Notes: generated by a model from the sequence alone, not told the origin. DNA of 64,000 bases from Acanthacorydalis orientalis (GCA_034766995.1 CM068315.1:52576162-52640161); one strand, 5' to 3'. Counted from the first letter of the stretch, positions 1 through 13,571 are shown. A program made the numbers and translations.

Positions 1-391
1 GAAAAATTAAAAATATATATAAAGTATAATAGTAACTTAATTGATTATTCAAAATACATGTAAATTAAAAATTTTGTAAGTTGAAATAATTTTCAAGTCA
101 TTTTAATCGTTACAACGTTATTAAATACATTTAATATTTTAATAAACTCTAAGCATGTCAGAAATTTATATGCATTTATATCAAAATCTTTAAATTACAA
201 TAATTCATTTCCATTTAATAATCGAAACAATTAATGTATAAATTGGTAAAAAGCAATAGATTTGATAAAATTCCATTGTAACTCAAAACATATAACCAAA
301 ATGTTAATCGATCTTACTAATAATGTTTTTCGAATTATTATTTTAAACCCCAGATGGCTCAACCGTCCACTCACTCTATTTTCCGATACCT

Positions 392-620
392 GGCAGTGCA
401 ATGGTAGTTCGAAAAATTTCATACCGGGGATGAGAGCTTTGAATATGAAGAAAGTCGCGGACGTCCTTCTTCAGTTCATAACGACCAACTGAATGCGTTA
501 ATTGAATCAGAACCACGCACAACAATTCGAAAGCTTACACAAAGTTAGGTGTTAGTAATCCAACAGTTCTAGGCCACTTACAATAGCCAAGAAAATCAAA
601 AAAGAGAAAAATGTATATGC
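392..620 (+). mobile_element. mariner transposase 5' fragment (decayed)
   Basis: The + strand reads a mariner-type N-terminal helix-turn-helix region from about position 418: TGDESFEYEESRGRPSS, then NDQLNALIESEPRTTIRKL. After a frameshift near 543 it continues as LGVSNPTV. The SGRPS-like motif and the 'E-P-R-T-T' helix are typical of the DNA-binding half of mariner transposases. The catalytic DDE half is absent downstream, stops and a frameshift interrupt the frame, and I see no terminal inverted repeats. It is a dead fragment and codes for no functional protein. Confidence 0.75.
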
Positions 621-1533
621 GTTTGAAGGTTATGAACCGTAAATATTTTTCTATCAACCTAATAGAAAAATATTACAACGTTTGGTAAAAAAAGAGATGC
701 TTTTCAACGAAAATCTTTTTTATAAAATATTTAAAAAATAATTTGTATCTAGTTAAATCTGAATTCATTATTTTTATAGCAATACTGATAACAGACGTTT
801 AATTTTTTCTATTTGAATATAGATAAAAAATAAAATGATTAAAAACAGTTTCCGTACTAGATCATTTCCTAAATCATTGTAAATCAATTGTAAAAAAATG
901 TAATTGCGTTAATCACCACTACAGCAAACATCTTTCGAGCACAATTTATTTAACGCACATAAATGTCTACATCCATCGCAGTAAAACATAAAATTCCGTC
1001 AGCCACCCTAACAGATTCATAAGAGGAATAACCGCACAAAACGGATACTGATAAGACAAAGTTTGATAATTCGTGTCTTAAGTTTACAAACTAATAATCT
1101 GTAACATATTTAATGCATAGCCAAAATACCAAATGAACCATAATTCTAAGATTGAGTGTAAACAATTTCGACACAATCGTAATATTAATATTTTACTGAA
1201 TTATATGGAGAGGCTCCTTTTATTGTTCGGTGTGAAAACAATTTTTTAGTCTTTTAAATAAGTTTATGTTTCTCGGATGTTAAGTTATCCTGTGATACAC
1301 GTTCTTACCAAACACAGCCTGGCATGTTTATTGTTAAATATTTTTATCCGTTAGAGCTCTCGCAGCCGCTACAAAAATTACTCGCAGAGGAATTTTTTAA
1401 TTAAAGCAATATATTTAGTATTCGCAGCTTAAACTTTAATGTATGTCCGACGGACTGAAAACAATTTGCTTATTAGTATATCCATTAACTTGTTGCAGAA
1501 AATTCTTTTTAACTTTGCGGTATTATCTGTTTT

Positions 1534-1579
<46 letters not shown>

Positions 1580-2101
1580 TGTATAATTGTAATATATAAA
1601 ATATTTGCTTAAAATTTCTCCCTTAGAGTTTTTTTAATTAAATCTTCGTAACAAACTGTACATAAGTTATTTTATCCGTCACAAAAATACTATTCAAAAA
1701 TCAAAAAATTAGTTAAACTTTTTTAATTTGATTTCTTTCTGTTGTATTTCATTCTCCCTTAATACTCTTATACACACTCATTATATATTTTCGTCAAAAC
1801 GTAATGATACATGATAAAAAAAATATTTTTTTTTATAAATTTATTTTATTAAACAAACATACATAATTATGTATAAAAAACAATAATTTGAAAGCATTTT
1901 AAACAAACATACATTAATTTCTATATAGTTGAGCAATACTAATGGTTTAAATTAGAAGACTTTAAATAAATAATAAATAAATAACATTCGGTGTAAATAA
2001 CAATATAAAATTCAGTTTCATCATAGCTGTTAACACATAAATATTTCCATTCAATTTGTTTTTTCTATTTATCACAATCATATCAGTGTTTGTATGGTAT
2101 T
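621..2101. other. intergenic AT-rich DNA
   Basis: No gene is visible. The stretch holds a (TA)n tract near 1539-1576 and somewhat GC-richer patches near 900-1050 and 1310-1400 that match nothing I recognise. The last part (about 1840-2101) is probably the 3' UTR of the Gly-rich gene on the - strand, with two AATAAA motifs read on the minus strand at 1840-1850. Confidence 0.5.
1840..1850 (-). terminator. candidate polyadenylation signals of the Gly-rich gene
   Basis: Two overlapping AATAAA motifs lie on the minus strand about 255 bp past the stop codon at 2102 and are followed by a T/A-rich tract. They are the first canonical signals I noted downstream of the gene. In DNA this AT-rich such motifs arise often by chance. 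Confidence 0.35.
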
Positions 2102-2272
2102 TTAATACTCGTCGTAACTAAAAAAAAAATAAAAAATTAATAAAAAGTATTATTTTAGTGTACATTAATATAATCAATTAGGCCACTATATATAAAATTA
2201 TTCAATAATATTGAAACAAACTCTGTTTCCAACTAATCTTAAATTTCTATAGTTAAAACATCTCTCTCTCTA

Positions 2273-2332
<60 letters not shown>

Positions 2333-2932
2333 CAAAAATAAATATCAACGTATTAATGTCCAAATTTTCGTTCCTTCTACCTCAATATTTTGATTAAATT
2401 ATATATAAATATATTCATAAAAGTTATTAACGAAATTATACATACTCATGACCACCCTGTCCACCTACGGAATCTCTGTAAGGTCTTCCCCCATATCCTC
2501 CGTATTGGCCTCCATACCCACCACCATAACCACCATGAGGTCCGTAACCACCTCCACCATAACCTCCATATCCGCCATATCCTCCATGACCAAATCCACC
2601 ATATCCGCCACAATCACATCTTCGTTTCTTAAACAAGAAGCCTCTTGTTCCTGGTCCTCCGAAATCGTTTTGAGGATCAGCTTGCACAGATGACCGTTCT
2701 ATTTTCCAAAATGAAACTCATTTATAGTAAATTCACAAATATATTTGTTACCAACGAATATATACTTCGTCCAGAACGTCATTTTTTTGTTTTTCAGATA
2801 TTAAAAAAAGAAAACTATTTTTTTACTTGTAAATACACTTAATGAAACATAAATCAAAAAATTAGAGTATTTGGATACTAAATAAAGAAATTACTCTCAA
2901 ATATAATTCTCTTTTTAGTAGTAGATAATGAA

Positions 2933-2984
<52 letters not shown>

Positions 2985-3370
2985 TATATAAAATTCAAAA
3001 CAAAATATATTATTTTCCATCAGTTTTCAAAATACAATTTTCACAAAGAATTGATTGATTTTATAATAACATCGTAATAAATACTATTTTATAATAAATA
3101 AGTGCTATTTTGCGGATTTTTAAAATATTTTTTTCTCAGATAAATCAATTAAAAAAAAAAATAGTTACTTATTTATTCTATAACAAAATATTTTTTTTAA
3201 TTCAATGGCACTAAATAAAAATACAATATATATATATATATATATACATTTTTTAAATATAATATAAACATAATATATAACTCACCTTTAACATTTTCGT
3301 TAATTACTGTGCCACAACAAACATATCCCACAAATAAAATTGCAAGAAGCAACGTACACAAGTGATTCAT
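2102..3370 (-). CDS. secreted Gly/Tyr-rich small protein, three exons
   Basis: Exons on the minus strand are 3370-3286, 2698-2446 and 2117-2102. The donors are GTGAGT and GTATGT, and the last acceptor is a long T tract plus AG. The joined frame gives 117 residues. Residues 1-19 are a hydrophobic signal peptide (MNHLCTLLLAILFVGYVCCG). A short spacer follows, then a basic KKRR at about 52-55 that could be a proprotein-convertase site, a CDC motif, and a tail of GGYGG/GGYG repeats ending GGHDYDEY. The third exon is only 16 coding bases and supplies DYDEY. Without that intron the frame would end HEYV, but the strong donor, the acceptor and the preserved phase favour splicing. Gly/Tyr-rich secreted proteins of this kind occur among insect cuticle-associated proteins and antimicrobial-like peptides; which applies here cannot be told from sequence. 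The frame is clear, the function is not. Confidence 0.75.
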
Positions 3371-3443
3371 TTTAATTAAATATATTAAAATTTTCTATGT
3401 TCACCGAATTGTATTTCGATATTGTTTTGACAAAAATAATGCT

Positions 3444-3452
3444 CTTTATATA
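3444..3452 (-). promoter_or_regulatory. TATA box of the Gly-rich gene
   Basis: Read on the minus strand the site is TATATAAAG, about 75 bp upstream of the ATG at 3370. It would place transcription start near 3415 and give a 5' UTR of roughly 45 nt. A strong TATA box is usual for tissue-specific secreted-protein genes in insects. The call rests on position and motif only. Confidence 0.5.
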
Positions 3453-3459
3453 TAAATAT

Positions 3460-4267
3460 ATATTGTGCATATCCCCTCTGATTTTAGCAAAATAAATATG
3501 TAGGCAGCAAGGTAATTCCCGATCATTGCTACTCCGTGTAACACAATTTAAGAAAAAGAATTATATAGAAGGATTTCACATGACCCTATATTTAAAAACA
3601 AACTCAATGTCGTTGTGTAGGAGCATCGTACTAAAATTACCTGTATAACCTCAGACATCCGAGAAATTTAACACAAAACCCAACCGAGTCGTATTTTGTC
3701 AATTTTCTATTATATCATTTTTTAAATAATTGGCCATGGATACGATTTCCTCAAGGTGATTAAATATTTTAGCGAAAATATCTGTACAACTTCCTATTAT
3801 ATGCACGTTCTAATATATCTTGATTGCATTTGATTTCTACACGTGATAAACAAACACAATACATTGTTCTTATTCAATGAGAGGAATATAACCGTTTTTA
3901 ATCTTAGATCATCTAATTAGATATCGAAAAGAAAAGAAATATAAGTAATTGGCGGATATTTAACAGGCAAACAAAAAGAAAGGAAGTATGATGACCTTTT
4001 GCAAGGGCATCCGGTCAATATACGACCTTGTCTTAGTAATATTTTGGACTTTTTCTGAATCATTTCTTATTTAATAAGAAAGTATATATAATTTGTGTCA
4101 TAGACTTGCTTTTTCAACGCGTCATGTAAACTCAAACAAATTAATTTGATATTAAATCACTTATTTTATTCAACAATGTACTTGAACTAAATATACTTTT
4201 TTATTTTGAATAACACTTTATTTCATTCACCAATATAAATTTAAATATAGATTCTTTTTTATATGGA

Positions 4268-4306
<39 letters not shown>

Positions 4307-4395
4307 ATGAAATATTAGTAATTGGGGATTTTCAATTTCCCATCTATACTTATTATATTACTTTAATACATGTACTCAGTAATATAATGTGCATA

Positions 4396-4469
<74 letters not shown>

Positions 4470-4677
4470 ATTAGTGTAAACTGGTCAGAGAGTTTGTCTT
4501 TTATAGATGACATAATAAAAATTCTTGTAACATATTGAACTGTGTCAAGGTTTATCGATTTTATTGTCCTACAGATAATTAATATTATTTAATTATTTCA
4601 TTTTTATTGAATATAAGTGTCTTCATCTGTTTTTTATTACTATTTTGAGGTAAGGACATAAATATCACTGTTTATAC

Positions 4678-4719
<42 letters not shown>

Positions 4720-4770
4720 TAATTAGTCTACTGCCTACAATATATAAGATCTTTACAAAAATAATTTTAA
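3460..4770. other. intergenic DNA with (TA)n and (GA)n tracts
   Basis: No coding frame with recognisable content. It contains a (TA)n-(GA)n compound repeat at 4268-4306, a (TA)n tract at 4393-4463 and another at 4682-4718. The segment 3540-3690 is less AT-biased but matches nothing I recognise. Confidence 0.45.
4393..4463. repeat. (TA)n microsatellite
   Basis: About 70 bp of nearly pure TA dinucleotides with a few G/C interruptions at the left end. Confidence 0.9.
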
Positions 4771-4774
4771 AACG

Positions 4775-5935
4775 TCTACAAATGCAGTTAGATTTCGCTC
4801 AACCGAGCAAACAAGCAAGATTGCGAGGTGGATTTAGCACAGTGGTTCACATTCAAGTGAGGGAAGTAATTAGTTGATCAAATGAATACCAAATGCCAGT
4901 ATATCTTCGATTTACAGACTATGAAAAGTCATTCGATTCTGCTACATCATCGGTCATATCTGCATCGAAGTACCAATGTATAAAAGACACATACATCGAG
5001 CTGGTAGATAACATCTACAAGAATGCAACCTTGACAGTGAAGCTACAGGAAGACCCAAAAAAGATAAAAATCGAGAAAGGTATAAGGCAGAGCGTTGCAA
5101 TTTTGCCGAAATTATTTACTGTAAACTTAGAAGAACTATTGAAATCGCTCGACTGGTAAGAAAAAAGAATCGAAATAAAAGGTGAAATATTAAATCTTCT
5201 CCGGTTTGTTGATGATATCGTTATGTTCGCAAGTACTCTGGCAGAACTAGAAAAGAAGATAGAATTAGATGATGGCAATCAAAAAATTGGCCTTAACATG
5301 AACCTCGCAAAAACAAATTGTTGTTCAATGCATTTGTCTAGCCGAAGAAAATTGAAATAAAAGGAACAGAAATGGAAGAAGTTACAAAGTATATCTATCT
5401 AGGCCAACTTATCAGCAAAGTTGGATCATTCATTGAAGAAGTAAAAGGAAAATGGGATGGAGCACATTTGGACGAAACGCCTCGATATTTAAATCAACAA
5501 TCTCACTCTGTTCGAAGAAAAAAGTATTTGATTAATGTATACTACGAGTCCAGCGAAACATGGGTGCTTACCACCAAAATCATTCGGATTCCAGACAATA
5601 CAGAGAAGTGTGGAAAGATGCATGCCAGGAATAACAAGAAGAGATAGGAAAAGAATACAATGGGTAAGAAACAAACAGAAGTCACATATGTAATAAGAAG
5701 AGTAAAGACTCCAAAATGGAAATGGCCGATGCATGTTGTAAGAAGAGAAGACAACAGAAATTATTAACTGGGGACCAAAGATAAGAGGCCAAGAAAGAGA
5801 CCAATGAACTGGTGTGATAAGAAAATTAAAATTTGTATTGGAAATTAATGGAAAAGGGGAATTCAAGTGTACAAAATGGAAAATCATGGAAGGGGCCTTT
5901 ATCCAACAGTGGATTGACAGAGACTGATGACAATA
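4775..5935 (+). mobile_element. RTE-type LINE reverse transcriptase fragment (decayed)
   Basis: Broken frames on the + strand spell successive reverse-transcriptase blocks of a non-LTR element. QPSKQARLRGGFSTVVHIQ is followed by FTDYEKSFDS (block A) and IEKGIRQ. The catalytic box is FVDDIVMFAS near 5212, then NLAKTN, and YIYLGQLISK at about 5390. Downstream come SSETWVLTTK and WKWPMHVVRREDN near 5715-5750, which fit the region after the RT domain. Several frameshifts and stops separate these blocks and no endonuclease domain is attached. It is a 5'-truncated dead copy. The order of motifs fits the RTE/BovB group often found in insects; the clade is inferred from motif wording alone. Confidence 0.8.
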
Positions 5936-7062
<1,127 letters not shown>

Positions 7063-10000
7063 ATGGAAGAATTAGATGATAATGTTACCCCAACATCGGA
7101 ACCATCGAAAAAGATTGAAGCTATTAATAAAGATACTGTGCATAGAATATGTTCTGGACAGGTATATATTTTTGTTATTTACAATATAATTTTTTTTAAT
7201 TAATTTGATTTCTCAGGTAATTTTATCATTATCAACGGCAGTAAAGGAACTTATCGAAAATTCAGTTGATGCTGGGGCCACTGTGATAGAAGTCAATCTT
7301 AAAGAATATGGAAGTGATTCAATTGAAGTTATTGATAATGGTTCCGGTGTTGAAGAGCATAATTTTGAAGGGTTAAGTAAGTGTTTACACATACATAAAT
7401 CTACATATAATATGTGTGTTTATATATACATACATACACACACATATGTATATATACGCACATATGTCCGTGCAGATATGTATTTATCGGCATAGATTAA
7501 CTTCATCTATTTGAATTTCACAGCTTTAAAATATTATACATCAAAGATTCGGTCTTTTTCTGATGTATTGTCTATATCAACATTTGGTTTTCGTGGCGAA
7601 GCTTTAAGTTCCTTATGTGCTATTTCTGATGTGACTATTTGTACTCGACATAAATCTAACAATTGTGGTACAAAGTTGGAATATGATTATAAAGGACACA
7701 TTACAAAGAAGACTTCATGTGCTAGAGAAATTGGTACTACAGTAAAATTACAAAACTTATTTTCAACCCTTCCTGTAAGATACAAGGAATTTCATCGCAA
7801 TTTAAAAAAAGAATATAATAAAATGTGTAATGTATTGTACGCGTACTGTTTGATTTTAGAAAATGTCAAGTAAGAAATTGTTTGATAAACATATATATAT
7901 ATATATATAAATGTATATAATATATGTGTGTATGTGTATATGTACATTTTTATTAATAATTTTTGTTTTAGAATTTTATGCCGAAATCAAACAAAAAATG
8001 GATCTAAAACAAACATTGTTTCCACACAATCCACAAATACAATAAAAGATAATATAACATGTGTTTTTGGTGTTAAACAGTTAGAGAATCTTTTGAAAAT
8101 ACAACAAGTTGATCCTACTGAAGCTATTCTTACAGAATATGGAATTAAAAATATATCAGGGATACATAACCCTTTTATACTCGAAGGTTACATATCAACT
8201 TGTGAACACGGTGCTGGCAGAAGCACAACAGACAGACAGTTTTTTTTTATAAATTCCCGTCCGTGTGAACCAACAAAAGTAATGAAATTAACCAATGAAA
8301 TTTATCACCAATTTAATATTCATCAGTATCCAGTTGTAATTTTAAACATAAAAGTTGAACAACTGAATGTTGATGTTAATGTAACTCCTGACAAAAGAAA
8401 AGTGTTTCTTAATCAAGAAAACTTACTTTTGTCTATATTAAAATCTACTCTTATAAATTTATTTCAAAATATACCATCTACTTTCAATTTACAAAATACA
8501 CAAATTAAACAAACAACCATTCAAGAGTCAGAACAAGTCCTATCGAATAATGTCCAAATGGAAAAAACTGACAATAAAGTTAGCAATATGTTAAATAAAT
8601 GGAAGAAAAAAAATAACAATCAACCTACTGAAACATCTCTAAAACGTGCATGTGATGATGCATTTGCTAAAAATGGAATCATGAAAAGATTCTTAGAAAA
8701 ACGATTAAAGATTGATGAAAACTTTTCTCAAGATCTTAGTGAACATAGTAGTGATGATGATTCTACATTAATACCTGAAGTTAATAAAAAACTCAAAAAA
8801 GAAAAGTCTGTACAACTTGTTAATAAAGAATCAGTTGCTCCAAATGTATTTAAAAATGTGAACAAAGATGAAAACATAAGTATGTGTGACATTAAAAAAG
8901 AAAGTATTGATAACTCAACAGAAGAAGAATTAAATGTTTTGAAAGAAATACAGTCCACAGAAGTAAATCTTGAAACAGATGACCAGTTAGATCTAACAGA
9001 AATTCCTAGTTTATCCCAAGTTGATCCAAATTCTTGTGTATATGATGAATGTGTTATTCCAAATCGAGATTATGTATGTATAAATGTTTCCTTAGATACT
9101 ATAAGGGAAGCTTTATTACAAAAGCGAAAAGAACAAAAAAATATCGAAAATGAAAAAATTGTGATTAAATTTAGATCTGAAATCAATCCTCGTACGAATC
9201 AAAAAGCAGAAAATGAATTAAAAAAAGAAATATCTCAAGACAAATTTTCGCAAATGAAAATTATAGGTCAATTTAATCTTGGGTTTATTATAACACAACT
9301 TGATCAAGATTTATTTATTATTGATCAGCATGCATCTGATGAGAAATACAATTTTGAAACATTACAGAAAACTACAGTATTAGAAAATCAAAAACTTGTT
9401 ATGTATGTATTAAAATATACCATTTTTTTATTTTCTTCTTAAAGTAGATGTAATTGTATACTAATTATAATTAATGATGATTTTAATAATTTGCTCTATC
9501 AAATGTATAATAGCTAAATTTGTTTTAGTCCTAGATTATTGGATATAACACCGAGTAATATATCAATTCTAGAAGAAAATATGGAAATTTTTAATAAAAA
9601 TGGATTTACATTTAAAATAGAAGAAGAAGGTAACACATATTTTAATTATCATGTAACTTATGTTGAAATTAATGTATGTGTAATATTTTCGTTTTTTTCA
9701 ATTGTGTGCAGAAAAGAAAAAAGTATATTTAACAACAATACCAGTAAGCAAAAATTGGATTTTTGGCAAAGATGATATTGATGAAATGTTATTTATGCTT
9801 CAGGTAAGTTAATAAAAATATATAATTGCATTATGTAAAAGTATCTACACAATACAAGTACCATTTATTATATATTAAAAAATTGAAATGAGTTTTTTTT
9901 TTATAGGATTCCCCTTTATACATGTGCAGACCTACACGTATTCGAATGATGTTTGCAAACCGAGCTTGTCGAAAATCATTTATGATCGGTACAGCTTTAT

Positions 10001-10193
10001 CAAAACAAAACATGCGTCAAATTGTTAATCATATGGGAGAAATTGAACAACCTTGGGTAAATAAAATATATTTACACAGATATGAAATGAGTACTCATAA
10101 AAAATTTAATTTTATTTTCAGAATTGTCCACATGGAAGGCCTACAATGCGACATTTGGTGAATTTAGCATTATTAAATACTGCACAAGAATGA
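7063..10193 (+). CDS. PMS2: PMS2, mismatch repair endonuclease subunit of MutL-alpha, eight exons
   Basis: Exons are 7063-7161, 7217-7376, 7524-7869, 7972-9402, 9529-9629, 9712-9803, 9907-10056 and 10122-10193. All introns are GT-AG and the frame stays open for 816 residues (human PMS2 has 862). The N-terminal GHKL ATPase shows [14 protein letters not shown] with the expected Glu44 and Asn48, IDNGSG at 72-77 and [11 protein letters not shown] at 106-116. A long charged linker follows. The C-terminal domain has QFNLGF at 635-640 and the metal-binding endonuclease motif [12 protein letters not shown] at 653-664, which fits DQHA(X)2E(X)4E exactly. It also has ACRKS at 763-767 and CPHGRPT at 795-801. 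PMS2 pairs with MLH1 in the nucleus and nicks the strand to be repaired after MutS recognises a mismatch. Start: the first ATG in frame, with CCAATGG context. The gene looks intact and catalytically competent. Confidence 0.97.
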
Positions 10194-10262
10194 TTTGTGA
10201 AGATGAATATTTTTTTTGAATATTTTTTTGTCTATTGACGTGAATGATTTTTTTTAAAAAAT

Positions 10263-10271
10263 TTTATTAAA
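10263..10271. terminator. shared polyadenylation region between PMS2 and GRWD1
   Basis: On the minus strand AATAAA (10263-10268) lies 13-18 bp past the GRWD1 stop. On the plus strand ATTAAA (10266-10271) lies about 75 bp past the PMS2 stop and overlaps it. Both signals sit in the 87-bp gap or at its edge, so the two 3' ends probably overlap. Confidence 0.5.
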
Positions 10272-10280
10272 TATATTTTG

Positions 10281-11958
10281 TTATACACTTATTGTTTTAA
10301 ATATATTGAAACCACTTTGAGCTGTACTTATAATTACACCAGGTATTTGTGGGTGCCAATGTAGTTCTTTAATATCGGTTTGTCCTTGATGAATAAATAA
10401 CAACTGAGGTGGTATTCCCTACGAGAATGTAACAAAATTAAATTATCAAAAATTTTAATAAAATGGAATTGCAATTTATCCATAATTATAATAATGATAC
10501 ATAAAGATATACTAATTCTATAGGAAGTTACCTCAATTTCTTCATTTTCATCAACTTCATCATCATCTTTTTCCACTGATAAATCCCACAATGCTATTTG
10601 GTTATCCGAACCTCCTGATGCAAAAACTGTCGAATCTGTTGGATGCCATTCTAAAGTTGTTACTGGACTTGTATGATGTTTAAATGTACCAACAGGTGTT
10701 TTTGTTTGAAAATGTCTTAAATCCCAAATATGTAAGAAGCCATCATCACCACCTAATAGCAATAAAATCGAAATCTTAAAAGATATACTTGAACAAATAT
10801 AAAGTACGATCATACCACTAGCAATGAATGGTTCACTTTTATTCCAATTTATAACGTTTACATCACTTTCATGAGCGTTTTCAGTTGTAAGCATACAGGC
10901 TTTATGAGGCTGCGCTCGAGTATCCCATATACGAATACTTTTATCAACTGAACAAGAGGCGAATACATTGCGTTCATTTGGTGACCATTGTATATCTTCT
11001 ACCGAAGCGGTGTGTCCAATTAGTGGCCTTTGATCTACAAGCCACGTACCACTTTCTCCAGGATTCCATATATGAATATCATGTCGACAGTCACCAGTTG
11101 CAAGAACCTAAGTATTTATCAAAAATGATTGCTAACAATGAAAATGTTGTGTTTCTAATATTATGAATATAAAATTATAATAAAATGATTATCTTACACC
11201 TGGTGCTGTTCTACACCAATCAAGTGCAAAACCTTCTTGCTGATGTCCTGAAAAGGTGAAAAGAGGTCCTTGCTGTTTATTAGAATTTTGTTTGTATTGA
11301 GCTAATAAAGCAGGATTATCAGTTGCTTGCAGCGCAGACGTTAAATCCCAAATATTAACTTTTCCAAATTCACTCCAAGATGCAGCTAGAACTATTGAAT
11401 TGTATACAGTGGACTAAAAATAATACTGAAGTTATTCAAAGAATGATTGTTTTACATAGATTTTCAACTCACTCTTAGTCTATTCACACAACCATGATGA
11501 TTTAACATAACATATTTCATATTTGGTCTTTTTGCATCTTCATCATCGCTATCTTCATCTTCTTCATCGACTTCTTCTCCGCCGGTTTTTTGTAAATTTG
11601 ACATTTTCATTACTATGATACTATTAACGTGAGCTCTCGGTGCTTGTGAACCGGCTACTAAATATGCTGTTAAAGGATACTCATCTCTATTATCACCTAA
11701 ACCATCCGAAATAACATCGAAGCTTAAGCATGGTGATCCAGTTTGCGCTTGATGTAACATAATATATGCAGACTGGTCGCAGACTAACTCTTCGCCTTCT
11801 TGTAATTCTTTACCGGGCAAATAAACTTCATTCTTAGATTTTGTTTGATCTGTACCTTTACTTTCAGACATGTCATCATCTTCATTACTTGATTCCTCAG
11901 AACTCGATTCATCATTAAATTCATCTTGTGCTTCCATTGTTTCCACATCTTCAGACAT
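10281..11958 (-). CDS. GRWD1: GRWD1, glutamate-rich WD-repeat protein, five exons
   Basis: Minus-strand exons are 11958-11473, 11413-11198, 11107-10816, 10752-10532 and 10418-10281, giving 450 residues (human 446). A Glu/Ser/Asp-rich N-terminus precedes the histone-binding region [16 protein letters not shown] (about 46-61) and [13 protein letters not shown] second acidic run lies at about 126-142. WD40 blades follow with endings [28 protein letters not shown] and ALWDLS, and the protein ends FNIFKTISV, as in the family. The GGT/GTAAGA donor of exon 2 is required by frame. The ATG at 11958 (MSEDVE) is preferred over the in-frame one at 11985 because of its AAAACAATG context and family fit. 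GRWD1 is a nuclear/nucleolar histone chaperone linked to ribosome biogenesis and replication licensing (Rrb1 in yeast). No defects are seen. Confidence 0.96.
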
Positions 11959-12596
11959 TGTTTTTATATATAAAGATACACACACTAATCAAAAATATAT
12001 TCAATTAACTAAATATTAAACTATCACAAATAATCAATAAGTTGACTAAACCCACGTGTTAACTTTATGGTTAACTGAACGTTTTACAATCTGTCATATA
12101 CCCTAAACATCTCACGTTTATAGAAGTAGAAAGCACGTGTTTAACGTTGATGGACATAATAAAACAGAGGAATGATACATTTGTACAGTCACAAACTTCT
12201 ATAATTAGATACTTTTATTAACACTTAAATTAGTTAAATTTAGTCAATATTTTAACGAAAATATATTAGAATATTCGTAAAATGTATAAAAATTTGTGAC
12301 TATAATACAAAGTTATTTTCTAAAGTGTTGGAAGTAGTGCAAAATAAGTTTGTAATTTTCTTTTTTTTTTGAACAGATGTTAACACTGCCAATCAACATT
12401 TTATGAAAGTTACTAATATAAATTACATTGAGGTTATCATACAAAAGTATTTGATGAGTAACTGACAATATTCCCAGACATTTATATGATTAATGTTAGA
12501 TTGTTTGGATTCTAAATAATGACCATGTATCTTGTTCTTCGAGTCCTATTCTAATAGCTTTGATTTATATATATATATATACATACACGCACACAC

Positions 12597-12599
12597 ATT

Positions 12600-12659
<60 letters not shown>

Positions 12660-12662
12660 AAT
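12597..12662. repeat. perfect (CT)n-(TA)n-(GA)n palindrome
   Basis: Nine CT units (12601-12618), eleven AT units (12619-12640) and nine AG units (12641-12658), flanked by ATTT on the left and AAAT on the right. The whole 66 bp equals its own reverse complement. Confidence 0.95.
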
Positions 12663-13253
12663 TACTGAAATTTTTCTACAAGGCTTTAATATAAATTATT
12701 CTAATTTCGTAATACTAGAATGCAAAAAGAATAAATAAATAGGAAATGAATTAATATGGATTATATACTAACAATATTTAGCAATTTATAAAATAAACAT
12801 GAAATAATTATTTCATGGGTGCAATTTGTATCGTCATTATATGCCCATAAGTCTGTATATATATATATGTATATATATATATATTAAAATTATTATATTA
12901 TAAATTTTAAATTTAATAAACAGTACAGAAATCAGTAAAAGTAAGATTTCATCATTTTTAAATATATTCATTTTAAAATTATGCATACTGGTCATAAGTT
13001 TATATAAATAGATATATATTTTTTTTAATATATTTTTGCTAATTTAACACAAATAAATGGTTTTTGTTTATGATGTAGTATAATATTTATTTATGACAAA
13101 AGTAAACAGGGAAATACACGTAATTAATACTCATAAAGTTGATTACACAGAAAATAAAAGCAAGTAAAGTATTCAACACAACTGTAAAAACTATATCAGA
13201 GTGTGGGTGTGTATATCGTTGCTATACTCCAATATATATTATTCTAAGCACTG

Positions 13254-13256
<3 letters not shown>

Positions 13257-13314
<58 letters not shown>
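13257..13314. repeat. (TA)n microsatellite
   Basis: 58 bp of pure AT dinucleotides followed by GTATGTATGCATATATG degenerate units, about 260 bp upstream of GGH copy 1. Confidence 0.9.
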
Positions 13315-13323
<9 letters not shown>

Positions 13324-13421
13324 CATATATGTATATACATATATACATATGTTTATCATGCATTGCATTGTTATTTTAAAAACAATTTAATACTTATGTA
13401 CACACATGCAAACACATACAT

Positions 13422-13463
<42 letters not shown>

Positions 13464-13571
13464 TGAAATTTTACATATACAACACGTGTTTTTAGTTAAT
13501 TATTAATCTTGATTTTACAATATAATAGATAACAAAACAAAAATATTAAATTTATCAGAATATACAAGTGA

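Larger units (their letters stand above)
11959..13571. other. intergenic DNA between GRWD1 and GGH copy 1
   Basis: The first 200 bp next to GRWD1 hold CACGTG-type E-boxes near 12053 and 12135 and are a plausible promoter for that gene. The rest has no supported gene. It holds a perfect microsatellite palindrome (12597-12662), two (TA)n tracts (13257-13314 and about 13426-13459) and plain AT-rich sequence. Confidence 0.45.

Noticed and set aside
2390..2693. Two plus-strand frames rich in His/Ser/Thr
   Set aside because: They are antisense shadows of the Gly-rich coding exon on the minus strand.
5489..5887. 132-codon minus-strand frame
   Set aside because: It is antisense to the decayed LINE reverse transcriptase; the sense strand carries the recognisable motifs.
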